Shown here: piece by piece, positions 43,987 through 53,014 of the stretch | How the letters are laid out: each line of letters starts with the position of its first letter | Position numbering within the stretch: position 1 is the stretch's first letter | Source of the DNA: Acidobacteriota bacterium | Lineage (GTDB): Bacteria > Acidobacteriota > Vicinamibacteria > Marinacidobacterales > Marinacidobacteraceae | Length of the DNA stretch: 58,616 nucleotides | Assembly: GCA_022826195.1 (NCBI GenBank) | Contig: JAJDVI010000064.1 | Span: forward strand, 1 to 58,616 | Direction: 5' to 3' | Notes under the pieces: generated by a model | The model's input: the letters and a program-made list of their open reading frames with translations, nothing else | Database searches by the model: none | What the model was told of the DNA's origin: nothing | Program-made: the position numbers and the translations under genes

Positions 43987-45065
43987 GCGGGTATTCGCGG
44001 GGCGCCCGCGATGCGCCCCGAGCCGAGGCAGCGGGTACCCCGGTAGAGGACCGCGAACTGACCCGGAGCGAGGCCCGCGTCCGGCGCGTCGAGCACGACC
44101 TCCCCTTCCCCGGTCTCGTCCCACGACACCCGCGCCGGGACCAGTTCCGGTCCGTGCCGCACGCGAACGTGGAGGCGCTCCGAGCCGGGCGGCGCGGCGT
44201 CGCCGATCCAGTGAAGGTCCTCGACCCGGCAGCGGTTCGCCGGCCGGCCGGCGCCCCGGCGCACGAGGACCCGGTTCGCGCGCGGGTCCTTGCCGGCCAC
44301 GAACCACGGGCCTCCCGACAGCCCGAGGCCGCGCCGCTGGCCGATGGTGAAGAGCCAGTGGCCGCGGTGGGTTCCGATCTCGTCCCCCGTCGCCTCGTCC
44401 ACGACCGGCCCCGGCCGGTCGCCGAGGTGGGCGGTGACGAAGTCGCGGTAGCGCACGCCCCCGAGAAAGCAGATGCCCTGGCTGTCCCGGCGGTCCTGCG
44501 GCGCGAGCCCCAGCCGGGCGGCGAGCCGCCGGACCTCCGTCTTGCGCAGGTCGCCCACCGGAAACGACGACCGCTCGAGCTGGCGCCCGCTGATCCGGGA
44601 GAGGAAGTAGGTCTGGTCCTTGACCGGGTCGGGGGCGCGGTGCAGCTCGACGCCGACCGCCGTCTCGACCCGCCGCGCGTAGTGGCCGGTCGCCACCCTT
44701 TCGAAACGGCCGCCGGGAATCTCGGCGTCCACCCAGTCGGCGAAGGCGCCGAACTTGATCCGCGCGTTGCAGTAGAGATCGGGACTCGGCGTCGCGCCGC
44801 GCTCGAGCTCCTCGAGGAGGTAGGCGACGACGCCCTCGCGGTAGGCGCGCTGCAGCGGGATCACGGTGAGCGGGACCCCGAACTGTCCCGCGACGGCGCG
44901 GGCGTAACGGAGGTCCTCCTCCCAGGGGCACTCCCCGAGGTGCTCGAGTTCGTCCTCGAGCCAGACCTTCAGGTAGAAGGCGTGCACGTCGTGACCCGCC
45001 TGCGCCAGCGTGGCGAGGGCGACGGAACTGTCCACCCCTCCCGACGTGAGCACGGCGATGCGCAT
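43983..45065 (-). CDS. mnmA: tRNA-specific 2-thiouridylase
   Basis: A 360-residue enzyme that thiolates U34 of tRNA-Lys, -Glu and -Gln. The PP-loop is TSGGVDSSVAL (7-17). Catalytic cysteines are C99 in DLYCNARIKFG and C199 in SQGICFLGG. PVKDQTYFLSRIS and TIGQRRGLGLSGG are conserved family segments. The start ATG at 45065 matches family length; the frame remains open far upstream only as antisense to the CCA-adding gene. Confidence 0.95.
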   Translation of the reverse strand: MRIAVLTSGGVDSSVALATLAQAGHDVHAFYLKVWLEDELEHLGECPWEEDLRYARAVAGQFGVPLTVIPLQRAYREGVVAYLLEELERGATPSPDLYCNARIKFGAFADWVDAEIPGGRFERVATGHYARRVETAVGVELHRAPDPVKDQTYFLSRISGRQLERSSFPVGDLRKTEVRRLAARLGLAPQDRRDSQGICFLGGVRYRDFVTAHLGDRPGPVVDEATGDEIGTHRGHWLFTIGQRRGLGLSGGPWFVAGKDPRANRVLVRRGAGRPANRCRVEDLHWIGDAAPPGSERLHVRVRHGPELVPARVSWDETGEGEVVLDAPDAGLAPGQFAVLYRGTRCLGSGRIAGAPRIPA

Positions 45066-45159
45066 CCCGGTCGACTTCCGCCGGGAATCATGACGCGCGG
45101 AACGGCGGTAGGATTCCGCCGGGTTGCCGTGGCGCCCCGCCGCGCTCCCCGGACCCTCC

Positions 45160-45639
45160 ATGGCAGAACCAACCAACAACCACCACGGCGGCAGCCTCCT
45201 CGCCATCTGGGCCAAGGGAGCGCGCGGCGAGCCCATGATGTCCCGGTCCGACGGGGAACTGGTCGCCGGCGAGGGGCTTCGAGACTCGGCACCCGCCCGG
45301 GGGAAGCGCCAGGTCACCGTCCTTTCACGGGAGGCCTGGGAACGCGCGGCCGACGAAGCCGGGCAGCCCGACGCGGACCCGGCCCTCCGCCGCGCGAATC
45401 TGCTCGTGACCGGCGTGGACTTCCGGCAGACCATCGGGCGGACACTCGCCGTGGGCGAAACGCGGATCCTGATCCACGGGGAAACGAAGCCCTGCGAGCG
45501 GATGGACGGCGCCGCGCTGCGGATGCGCGACGCGCTGGCCCCCGACTGGCGCGGAGGGGCGTTCGGCGAGGTGGTGAGCGGCGGAAGGATCCGGATCGGC
45601 GATCCGGTCGGTTGGGCCGGCGGACCTCCCGGTCCTTGA
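45160..45639 (+). CDS. MOSC-domain protein
   Basis: A 159-residue single MOSC (molybdenum-cofactor sulfurase C-terminal) domain from ATG 45160. VTVLSREAWERAADEA, LRRANLLVTGVDF and ILIHGETKPCERMDG are typical, with the conserved sulfur-carrying C112. Small MOSC proteins are thought to deliver sulfur. It overlaps the next start as TTGA and is divergent from mnmA, another sulfur-transfer enzyme. Confidence 0.85.
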   Translation: MAEPTNNHHGGSLLAIWAKGARGEPMMSRSDGELVAGEGLRDSAPARGKRQVTVLSREAWERAADEAGQPDADPALRRANLLVTGVDFRQTIGRTLAVGETRILIHGETKPCERMDGAALRMRDALAPDWRGGAFGEVVSGGRIRIGDPVGWAGGPPGP

Positions 45640-47099
45640 CCCGGCGAGACGAGGGCACCGAGGGGCCGCAAGCGGCCCGGTTCCGGCTCGCGCCGGTAGG
45701 CCCGATCCCGGAGGAAGCCGCCGGTCCCGCGGGGGACGCCCGCCGGGTCGCGGTCACCGTCCGGAAGGCCGGCGGGCGCGTCCTGGTCGTCGGGGGCTTC
45801 GTCCGGGACGGCATGCTCGACCGGCCCACGGGCGAGCCGGACCTCGAGGTGTTCGGCCTGCCGCTCCGCAGACTCGAACGGGCGCTGCGGCCGCTGGGCA
45901 AGGTCCGCCGGATCGGCCGCGCCTTCCCGGTGCTCCGCGTCGGGGGTCTCGCCCTCGAAGTCGCCCTGCCGCGCCGGGAATCGAAGACCGGGCCGGGACA
46001 CCTGGGTTTCGACGTCGTGGCGGACCCCGACATGAGCTTCGAGGAGGCGGCCCGGCGCCGGGACCTCACCCTCAACGCCATGGGACTCGACCCCCTGACC
46101 GGCGAACTGTTCGATCCCTACGGCGGGGCGGGCGATCTCGCCCGCGGGGTGATGCGGGCAACCGACCCGGGGAAGTTCCCCGAGGACCCGCTCCGCGGAC
46201 TGCGGGTGGCCGCGTTCGCTTCCCGCTTCGGGTTCACGGCCGACGAAGAACTGCACGGTCTGTGCGCCAGCCTGGACCTTTCCGAACTCAGTCCGGAACG
46301 GGTCCTGGACGAACTCGAGAAGCTGCTTCGCGGCGCGGAACCGTCCCGAGGCCTCCGTTTTCTCGCCGCCACCCGGCTCCTGCGGTTCCTGCCGGAGGTG
46401 GACGCCCTGCGCGGGGTTCCCCAGGACCCCGAGTGGCATCCCGAGGGAGACGTCTTCGAGCACACCCTGCTGTCGGTGGACCGGGCGGCGGAGCTGGCCG
46501 CCGGCGATCGCGAAGCCGGGCGGACCCTGCTGTTCGCCGTCCTCTGCCACGACTTCGGCAAGCCGGCCACCACCCGGGAGCGGCGCGGACGCATCACCGC
46601 CTACGCCCACGACGCCGCCGGGGCGCCGCTCGCCCGCCGCTTCCTCGAAAGGCTGCGGGCGCCGCGCGCGCTGGTGGACGAGGTCGAGGCCCTGACGCGC
46701 CGCCACCTGGCGCCGGCGTTCTATCCGAGGCAGGGCGCGAAGCGCGCCGCCTACCGGCGACTGGCCCGCGAGATGGCCGCCGCCGGGACCACCCTCGAGG
46801 CCCTCCTGCGGGTCGCCACCGCCGACCAGCTCGGCCGTACCACCGAGAGTGCACTGGCCGGACGGTTCCCCGAGGGCGAGGTGTTCCGGGAGCGGGCGGA
46901 TGCCGCCGGAGTGTTCCGCGGGCCACCGGAGGACGCGGTCAGCGGACGGCACGTGCTGGCGCGCAACATCGCGCCGGGCAAGGCGGTCGGACGGATTCTC
47001 GACCGCAGCCGCGAAGTGCAGGACGAGAGCGGCGAGACCGACCCGGAGAAGATCCTCGACCGGGTGATCCCGGAAACCCCCGGAGGCAGGGAAAAATGA
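45636..47099 (+). CDS. cca: CCA-adding tRNA nucleotidyltransferase with HD domain
   Basis: About 487 residues from TTG 45636, which overlaps the MOSC stop; a later GTG is possible. The nucleotidyltransferase domain has VLVVGGFVRDGMLDRPTGEPDLEVFG (GGxVRD and DxE metal site) and ARRRDLTLNAMGLD; EDPLRGLRVAAFASRFGF follows. An HD phosphohydrolase domain, HTLLSVDRAAEL and LCHDFGKPATT, marks the HD-containing bacterial form. The DxE instead of DxD site recalls the poly(A)/CCA subgroup. Upstream 30 residues are not conserved-looking. Confidence 0.88.
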   Translation: MTRRDEGTEGPQAARFRLAPVGPIPEEAAGPAGDARRVAVTVRKAGGRVLVVGGFVRDGMLDRPTGEPDLEVFGLPLRRLERALRPLGKVRRIGRAFPVLRVGGLALEVALPRRESKTGPGHLGFDVVADPDMSFEEAARRRDLTLNAMGLDPLTGELFDPYGGAGDLARGVMRATDPGKFPEDPLRGLRVAAFASRFGFTADEELHGLCASLDLSELSPERVLDELEKLLRGAEPSRGLRFLAATRLLRFLPEVDALRGVPQDPEWHPEGDVFEHTLLSVDRAAELAAGDREAGRTLLFAVLCHDFGKPATTRERRGRITAYAHDAAGAPLARRFLERLRAPRALVDEVEALTRRHLAPAFYPRQGAKRAAYRRLAREMAAAGTTLEALLRVATADQLGRTTESALAGRFPEGEVFRERADAAGVFRGPPEDAVSGRHVLARNIAPGKAVGRILDRSREVQDESGETDPEKILDRVIPETPGGREK

Positions 47100-48082
47100 A
47101 CTTGACCGTCCCCGACCGCCCCTTCGCGGTGCGGCCCACCACCTGGATCGAACCGGAGAGGCTGCGGGCGGCGCTCGGCCTCCGCATCACCCTGGTGAGC
47201 GAGACCTTCCAGCGCACCGGGAGCTTCAAGTTCCGCGCCGCTTTCCACCGGGCTCGCACGTCATCGGCCCGGCACCTGATCGCCGCTTCCTCGGGCAACT
47301 TCGGCCAGGCGCTGGCGCTCGCCTGCCGCCTGCTGCGGAAGCAGGCCACCATCGTGATGCCGTCCATCTCCGCCCGGGTGAAGATCGATGCGGTTCAGAG
47401 CCACGGGGCCGCCGTGGAGTTCACGGACGTCGAGAAGGAATCGCGGGAGGAAGGCGTGGAGCGGGTTCTCCGGACCTTCCCCGAGGCGGAGGTCGCGAGC
47501 GCCTACGCCGACCCGGCGGTCATCGCCGGCAACGCGACGCTCGGGGTCGAGATCGCGGCCCGGCTGAGCCGCTTCTCGCCGGCCCGGCGGCGGAAGGCGG
47601 TGGTCGTGGTGCCGATCGGCGGCGGGGGAATCAGCTCCGGAATCCTCACCGGTCTCGCGGCCGCGGGGCTTTCGGAGGTCCCGGTGGTGGGCGCCGAGCC
47701 CCTGCTGGCGAACGACGCCGCCGAGTCCCTCCGCCGCGGCGAACTCGTCAGCCACGCCGGGGAGGCGCTCTCGCTCGCCGACGGGGCCCGGCTGCCTCAA
47801 CTCGGAGAGAACAACTGGACGATCCTGAGCGAAGGGATCCGGGACATCGTGGAAGTGCCCGAAGCACAGATCGCGGGGGGAGTGCGGGCGCTGTTCGCCC
47901 AGGCCAACCTGAAGGCGGAGCCCACCGGAGCGCTCGGGATCGGGGCGCTGCTCGCCAGCCCCGAACGGTTCGAGGACCGGGAGGTCTTCGTCGTCGTCAC
48001 CGGAGGCAACGTGGACCCGGCCGTGTACTCCCGGATTCTCGCCGGCGCGAACTCGGTGGCGGAGGCCTACGGAACCCCCTGA
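47096..48082 (+). CDS. Threonine/serine dehydratase-like PLP enzyme
   Basis: A 328-residue fold-type II PLP enzyme. K45 in RTGSFKFRAA is the Schiff-base lysine and IAASSGNFGQALALAC the substrate loop; the PLP phosphate loop is VPIGGGGISSG. Length lacks the C-terminal ACT regulatory domain of biosynthetic IlvA, so it is a catabolic threonine dehydratase or serine racemase type. The start overlaps the CCA stop as ATGA. The sixA start overlaps its stop. Confidence 0.88.
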   Translation: MNLTVPDRPFAVRPTTWIEPERLRAALGLRITLVSETFQRTGSFKFRAAFHRARTSSARHLIAASSGNFGQALALACRLLRKQATIVMPSISARVKIDAVQSHGAAVEFTDVEKESREEGVERVLRTFPEAEVASAYADPAVIAGNATLGVEIAARLSRFSPARRRKAVVVVPIGGGGISSGILTGLAAAGLSEVPVVGAEPLLANDAAESLRRGELVSHAGEALSLADGARLPQLGENNWTILSEGIRDIVEVPEAQIAGGVRALFAQANLKAEPTGALGIGALLASPERFEDREVFVVVTGGNVDPAVYSRILAGANSVAEAYGTP

Positions 48083-48579
48083 TGTTGCAGTTGCTCCTGC
48101 TCCGTCACGCCAAGTCCGCCTGGAACCACCCCGGCCTCCGGGACCATGACCGGCCCCTCGCGCCGCGCGGCCTCCGGGATGCGCCCCGCATGGGCCGCTA
48201 CCTGCGGGATCAGGGGTTCACCCCGGCGGCAGCGCTCGTTTCCACGGCTGTCCGGGCGCGGACCACCGCCGCGCTCGCGCTCGAAGCGGCCGGCGCCGCG
48301 CCGGACAGCCTGCGGCTGGTCCCGGACCTCTACGGATCGAGCCCGGACGAGATCGTGGAGATCGTGGCCGGGGAGGGCGGGAGCGCGTCTCCCCTGCTGG
48401 TGGTGGCGCACAACCCCGGCATGGAAGACCTCGCGGCCCGATTCCTGGGCCACCAGGAGCATTTCCCCACCGCCGCGCTGCTGGTGGCGCGGGTCCCGGC
48501 CCCCGACTGGGCGGAACTCTCCCCCGCCGCGGCCACGGTAGAGGCGTTCATCCGGCCCCGCGAGCTGCCGCGGGACTGA
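48082..48579 (+). CDS. sixA: SixA-type phosphohistidine phosphatase
   Basis: A 165-residue histidine phosphatase. The catalytic motif LLLRHAKSAW (R8, H9) is followed by RPLAPRGLRDAPRMG and VVAHNPGMEDLA with the second histidine. SixA dephosphorylates histidine phosphotransfer or PTS proteins. It overlaps the upstream stop by one base (TGATG). Confidence 0.88.
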   Translation: MLQLLLLRHAKSAWNHPGLRDHDRPLAPRGLRDAPRMGRYLRDQGFTPAAALVSTAVRARTTAALALEAAGAAPDSLRLVPDLYGSSPDEIVEIVAGEGGSASPLLVVAHNPGMEDLAARFLGHQEHFPTAALLVARVPAPDWAELSPAAATVEAFIRPRELPRD

Positions 48580-48624
48580 GCGAAGGCCCGGGTATCCTTG
48601 GCCGCCCCTTGCGGGGAGAGCCTC

Positions 48625-49713
48625 TTGAAGAATCCGCTCCGCTCCGACTGGTTCCGGCGCACCCTGCTGCCCGGTTTCTGCTTCCAGTCGATGGTGATCG
48701 CGGGCGGTTACGGCACCGGCCGGGAGCTCGTGGACTTCTTCCTCACGAAGGGCGTCCTGGGCGGGCTCCTGGGGATGCTCCTGATCACGACGCCGCTCTG
48801 GTCCATCGTGTGCGCCCTCACCTTCGAGATCGCCCGGCGCGCCGGTTCGTACGACTACCGGACCATGACGCGCGAACTCCTGGGCCGCTGGAACTGGCTC
48901 TACGAGGTCATCTACCTCGCCGCGATGCTGGTGGTCGTTTCGGTGGTGGCGGCGGCGGGCGGCGAGATCGTCTCGCGCTCGCTCGGGCTCCCCTACGCCG
49001 CCGGGGTGCTCGCCATCATGGTCGCGGTGGGTTACCTGGTCCTGAAGGGCACCAGCACGGTCGAGAACTTCCTGTCCTTCTGGTCGATGGCCCTCTACGC
49101 GGTGTACGTCGTGGTGCTCATCGCCGCCTTCCGCGTCTTCGGGACGGAGATCGGCGCTGCCCTCGGCAGCGGCGAAGCCTCGAGCGACTGGGTCCTCGGC
49201 GGCGTCGAGTACATGGCCTACAACGTGGGCACGCTTCCGGCGGTGCTCTTCTGCGCGCACCACCTGAGGACGCGCCGCGACGCCATGGTCGCCGGGATGC
49301 TCGCGGGGCCCATCGCCATCATCCCCGCGGTCCTCTTCTTCATCGCGATCGCCGGCCTCGGGTCCGGGATGATCGAGGAGACGGTCCCCTCCCTCACCCT
49401 GCTGGCGGAGATCGGTTCGCCGCTGCTCCTGTTCGGCTTCCAGGTGGTCCTGTTCGGCACCCTGATCGAGACCGCGACCAGCCTGATCCACGCGGTCAAC
49501 GAGCGGGTGGCGCGCGCGATGGAGGAGGGAGGCCGCGAGTTGAGGACGTGGCTGCGTCCCGCGACCTCCACCGTCGTACTGCTGGCCGCGATCCTGCTCG
49601 CCCAGGCGGGGCTCGAGGACCTCATCGGGATCGGGTACCGGATCCTGACCTACGGGTTCTGGGTCATCTTCATCCTCCCATTGCTCTGGTACGGGGTCCG
49701 CCGGCTGCGCTGA
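48625..49713 (+). CDS. YkvI-like membrane transporter
   Basis: About 362 residues starting at TTG 48625, chosen because GGAG lies about 6 nt upstream; an upstream TTG at 48598 would add nine residues. It begins KNPLRSDWFRRTLLPGFCFQSMVIAGGYGTGRELVDFFL, characteristic of the YkvI/BCCT-distant LeuT-like group, and has about ten hydrophobic helices with a broken first helix (GGYGTGREL). Substrate is unknown for most members. Confidence 0.82.
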   Translation: MKNPLRSDWFRRTLLPGFCFQSMVIAGGYGTGRELVDFFLTKGVLGGLLGMLLITTPLWSIVCALTFEIARRAGSYDYRTMTRELLGRWNWLYEVIYLAAMLVVVSVVAAAGGEIVSRSLGLPYAAGVLAIMVAVGYLVLKGTSTVENFLSFWSMALYAVYVVVLIAAFRVFGTEIGAALGSGEASSDWVLGGVEYMAYNVGTLPAVLFCAHHLRTRRDAMVAGMLAGPIAIIPAVLFFIAIAGLGSGMIEETVPSLTLLAEIGSPLLLFGFQVVLFGTLIETATSLIHAVNERVARAMEEGGRELRTWLRPATSTVVLLAAILLAQAGLEDLIGIGYRILTYGFWVIFILPLLWYGVRRLR

Positions 49714-49762
49714 GCACGTTCCCCGGCCGCCATGCGGCCGAAGGCGCACTGTTTCCGGTGGC

Positions 49763-49793
49763 CGTGGGTAAAGATGCCGCTGGAATACCCACG
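49763..49793. promoter_or_regulatory. Dyad abutting the DUF4143 ATPase start
   Basis: CGTGGGTA and TACCCACG form an 8-bp inverted repeat with a 15-nt spacer. The right arm ends at the first base of the GTG start. It could be an operator or a translation-control hairpin. Confidence 0.35.
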
Positions 49794-50949
49794 TGTACGA
49801 GAGGAGTCTCACCCGGATTCTGCGGCGCAACGCGCGCAGCGTGCTCGTGCTCGGGCCGCGGCAGGTGGGCAAGTCCACCCTGCTCGCCTCGCTCCAGCCG
49901 GACCTGACGCTCAACCTCGCGAGCCCGCGGGCCTTCCGCGAGTACGTGGGACATCCCGAACGGCTGGAACGGGAGCTTGAGACGGCGCCGGAAACCGTCC
50001 GGACCATTCTTCTCGACGAGGTGCACCGGAACCCCGCGCTGCTCGACGCGGTGCAGGTCGCGGTGGACGGCAGACCGGACCGGTTCCGGTTTCTGATCTC
50101 GGGCGCGAGCGCCCGGCAACTGCGCCGGGGCCAGGCCAATCTGCTGCCCGGACGGGTCCAGATCCATCGCCTCCATCCGCTGACCGTTCGCGAACTCGGC
50201 GCCGAGTTCGACCTCGATCGTGTTCTCGCCCACGGGACGCTTCCCGGGATCTATCGGGAGCCCGATCCCGAGACCCGGGCCACCGACCTCCGTAGCTATA
50301 CCGATGCGTACCTCCGGGAGGAGGTCCAGGCCGAGGCGCTGGTCCGCAACGTCGGCGGATTCTCGCGCCTTCTCGATCTTGTCGCGGCGGCGTCGGGGCG
50401 GATCCTGAACGTCCACAACCTCTCGCGGGACGCCGGACTCGGTTACGAGACCGCGCGCCGCTACCTCCAAGTCCTCGAGGACACGCTGGTCGCTTTCCGG
50501 GTGCCAGCGTGGAGCGGCTCGGACCGCGCCAACCTGATCCGGCACGGCAAGCTGTTCCTGTTCGACATCGGGGTGCGGAACGCGCTGCTCCGGCGGCCGC
50601 TGGACCGTCCGCTGGACGACGAACGCGGGCTCCTGCTGGAGCACCTCGTCGCCGTCGAGATCTACCGGCGCCTCGGCTCCTGCTGGCCCGAAGCGACGCT
50701 CCACCACTACCGGACGCGTCACGGGGTCGGGTGGACTTCGTCCTCTCCTTCGGCCGCGAGACGTGGGGAATCGAAGTGAAATCCGGCCGGCGGGTCCATA
50801 CCAGCATGTTGCGCGGCCTGAAGGGACTGGCCTACCGGAACCCTCAGGTGACCCGCAAGATCCTGGTCTTCCTGGGAGCGCGGCCGCTGGTGCTGGACGG
50901 CGTGGAAATCCTTCCCCTCGAGGACTTCCTCGCACTGCTCCCCGGTTGA
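49793..50949 (+). pseudogene. DUF4143 AAA ATPase, frameshifted
   Basis: The first 310 or so residues are an intact AAA_14/DUF4143 ATPase: Walker A VLGPRQVGKST, Walker B TILLDEVHRNP, then a DUF4143 region including FDIGVRNALLRRPL and LEHLVAVEIYRRL. Near 50722-50731 the correct frame shifts: after HHYRTRHG the continuation VDFVLSFGRETWGIEVKSG, a PD-(D/E)xK-like motif, lies in another frame that runs to 50949. One base appears to be missing at GGGTCGGGTGGAC. The two frames overlap, so a sequencing or assembly error is as likely as a real mutation. Family function is unknown; many are proposed to be mobile-element or defence-related. Confidence 0.75.
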
Positions 50950-51002
50950 AGCCTCGGGCGCCGGGACGCGCGGACGGGCGCCGGGCAGAACCTGGGTTTT
51001 CT

Positions 51003-51008
51003 TACAAT
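51003..51008 (+). promoter_or_regulatory. -10-like hexamer upstream of the lectin-like gene
   Basis: TACAAT lies 38 nt before ATG 51046 in a locally T-rich stretch (GGTTTTCTTACAATC). A GGAAAGGAA ribosome site stands between it and the start. Confidence 0.4.
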
Positions 51009-51045
51009 CAGCGGTCCGGCCGACCGCGCCGGAAAGGAACTTCCC

Positions 51046-51711
51046 ATGAAGCGTGCTTTGTTCTTCCTCCTGATCGCCGGAGCCATTCCGGCGCTCGTCG
51101 CGTTTTCGTCCGCCCCGGAGCCGGCGCCCGCCGCCCAGTCGGACATGACTTTCTTCCTCACCAGCCGGGGGCCGGGTGACGGCGCGAACCTCGGCGGACT
51201 CGAGGGCGCCGACGCCCACTGCGCCATGCTGGCCGAAGAGGGCGGCGCCGCGGGCGGCCTCACCTGGCGCGCCTACCTGAGCACCACCGGAGACGGTGGC
51301 GTGAACGCGAAGGACCGCATCGGCGCCGGACCCTGGCACAACGCGAACGGCGTCATGGTGGCGAGCGACGTCGCCGACCTGCACAGCGAGAACAACAAGC
51401 TGAGCAAGGAGAACTCGATCTCCGAGAACGGCGAGGTCATCAGCGGCCGCGGCGACGACGTGAACCGCCACGACATCATCACCGGCACCGCCGAGGACGG
51501 AATGGCGGCCATGGGCGACGGGGACACCACCTGCTCCAACTGGACCAGCAGCTCCTCGGACGGCAGCGCCATGGTGGGCCACCACGACCGCGTGGGCGGC
51601 GGCGCCAACCCCACGTCCTGGAACGCGTCCCACGCCTCGCGCGGCTGCGGGCAGGAGGACCTCCGGGGCACGGGAGGGGACGGCCTCTTCTACTGCTTCG
51701 CGACGCGGTAG
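51046..51711 (+). CDS. Secreted lectin-like protein
   Basis: A 221-residue exported protein with a signal peptide (about 1-20) and a Pro/Ala linker. The mature part begins MTFFLTSRGPGDGANLGGLEG, then ADAHCAMLAEEGG and LTWRAYLSTTG, and ends GQEDLRGTGGDGLFYCFATR. This pattern resembles C-type-lectin-like or endostatin-like extracellular domains. Four cysteines are likely to form two disulfides. The ligand is unknown; single gene with its own promoter-like motif. Confidence 0.75.
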   Translation: MKRALFFLLIAGAIPALVAFSSAPEPAPAAQSDMTFFLTSRGPGDGANLGGLEGADAHCAMLAEEGGAAGGLTWRAYLSTTGDGGVNAKDRIGAGPWHNANGVMVASDVADLHSENNKLSKENSISENGEVISGRGDDVNRHDIITGTAEDGMAAMGDGDTTCSNWTSSSSDGSAMVGHHDRVGGGANPTSWNASHASRGCGQEDLRGTGGDGLFYCFATR

Positions 51712-51748
51712 CCGGTCGTGCGGCGCGCTAACGTGCGCGCCGCCGCCC

Positions 51749-53014
51749 ATGACCGATCACAGCCCGTCGCAGGCCCGCTCCGGACTCCTGCTCGAGGCGT
51801 TCCAGGAGATCGGGCGAAGCCTCGAAATCGGCCGGACCGCGGACACCATCCTGGCCGGCCTGCGCCACGTGCTGCCGGCGTGCGACCGGGCCACCCTGTG
51901 CGCCGTGGACCTTGGCGGGAAGACGGTTCTCTGCCGCCGGATGCGCGGCCGGGACAGCGGGTCGGCGGACTCGTCCCCCTCAAGCCCGCCGGATCTGGCG
52001 CCGGGCGGGATCACGCGCCGGGTGCTCGACAGCGGCCGGCCGGAACTGCTCGAGGTTACGGGCGGTGAGGCGGCGTCGGACCCGGAACTGAGCGCCGGCT
52101 CGCGCGCCGCGGTGGCAACGCCGCTCCTGGGGGCCGGCGGCCGGCGGGTCGGAGCCCTGATCGCGGAGTCGGCGGATTCCGGCGCGTTCTCCGAGCGGGA
52201 CCGGGCGGCGCTGGCCTCCTACGCGGCCGGAGCCGCCCCCGCGCTCGAGCGGATCCTGTTCTACGAGAAGGCGGTCGAGGGACGGGAGCTCGTCTCCGAG
52301 ATGGAGGTGGCGGGAAAGGTGCTCCAGGACCTCCTCCCGCACGAGTGCCCGGTGCTGGAAGGGATGGAGGTGGCGGCGGCCTACGAACCGTGCTCGCAGG
52401 TCGGGGGCGACTACTACGACCTGATTCCGCTCGGCGAGGACCGCTGGGGCTTCGCGATGGCGGACGTGGCGGGCAAGGGGATTCCGGCGGCGCTGCTGGT
52501 GGCCGCTCTGCACGCCTCGGTGTTCTCGCTCGCCAAGTCGAGCCTCACGCTCCGCGTCATCGTGGGACGCACCAACCAGTTGCTCTACGAGAGCGTGGGC
52601 GAGACCCGCTACGCGACGTTCTTCTTCGGCCTGCTGGACGTTCCGCTACGCCGCCTGATCCACATCAACGCCGGACACCCGCCCCCGATCCTGGTCCGGG
52701 CGGGCGGCGAGGTCGAGATGATCCACGCCAGCGGGCTGCCGCTGGGGCTCTTCCCGGCGCCCCGCTACTTCGAGGAGGTCATCCAGCTCGACGACGGAGA
52801 CCTGCTCGCGTTCTACACCGACGGGATCACCGAGAGCGCCGACCGGCGGGGGGACCTCTTCGGGAGAGACCGGCTTGCCGAGGTGCTCCGGCGGGAGCGG
52901 GACCTGGGAACCCCCGCCGCCGAAGTCTGCGACAGCGTGCTGAAGGCGGCGCGGCGGTTCCGGAAGGGCGCTCCCGACGACGACCAGACGGTCGTGGTCA
53001 TCAGGGCCGACTAG
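51749..53014 (+). CDS. GAF plus SpoIIE/PP2C phosphatase (RsbU-like)
   Basis: A 421-residue cytoplasmic protein. A GAF-like sensor domain (about 15-180) is followed by a short coiled coil and a SpoIIE phosphatase (about 205-420) with QVGGDYYDLIPL, MADVAGKGIPAALLVA and the C-terminal PDDDQTVVVI. It probably dephosphorylates an anti-anti-sigma factor in response to a small-molecule or redox signal at the GAF domain. It is the second such phosphatase here; no anti-sigma partner is seen nearby. Confidence 0.88.
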   Translation: MTDHSPSQARSGLLLEAFQEIGRSLEIGRTADTILAGLRHVLPACDRATLCAVDLGGKTVLCRRMRGRDSGSADSSPSSPPDLAPGGITRRVLDSGRPELLEVTGGEAASDPELSAGSRAAVATPLLGAGGRRVGALIAESADSGAFSERDRAALASYAAGAAPALERILFYEKAVEGRELVSEMEVAGKVLQDLLPHECPVLEGMEVAAAYEPCSQVGGDYYDLIPLGEDRWGFAMADVAGKGIPAALLVAALHASVFSLAKSSLTLRVIVGRTNQLLYESVGETRYATFFFGLLDVPLRRLIHINAGHPPPILVRAGGEVEMIHASGLPLGLFPAPRYFEEVIQLDDGDLLAFYTDGITESADRRGDLFGRDRLAEVLRRERDLGTPAAEVCDSVLKAARRFRKGAPDDDQTVVVIRAD

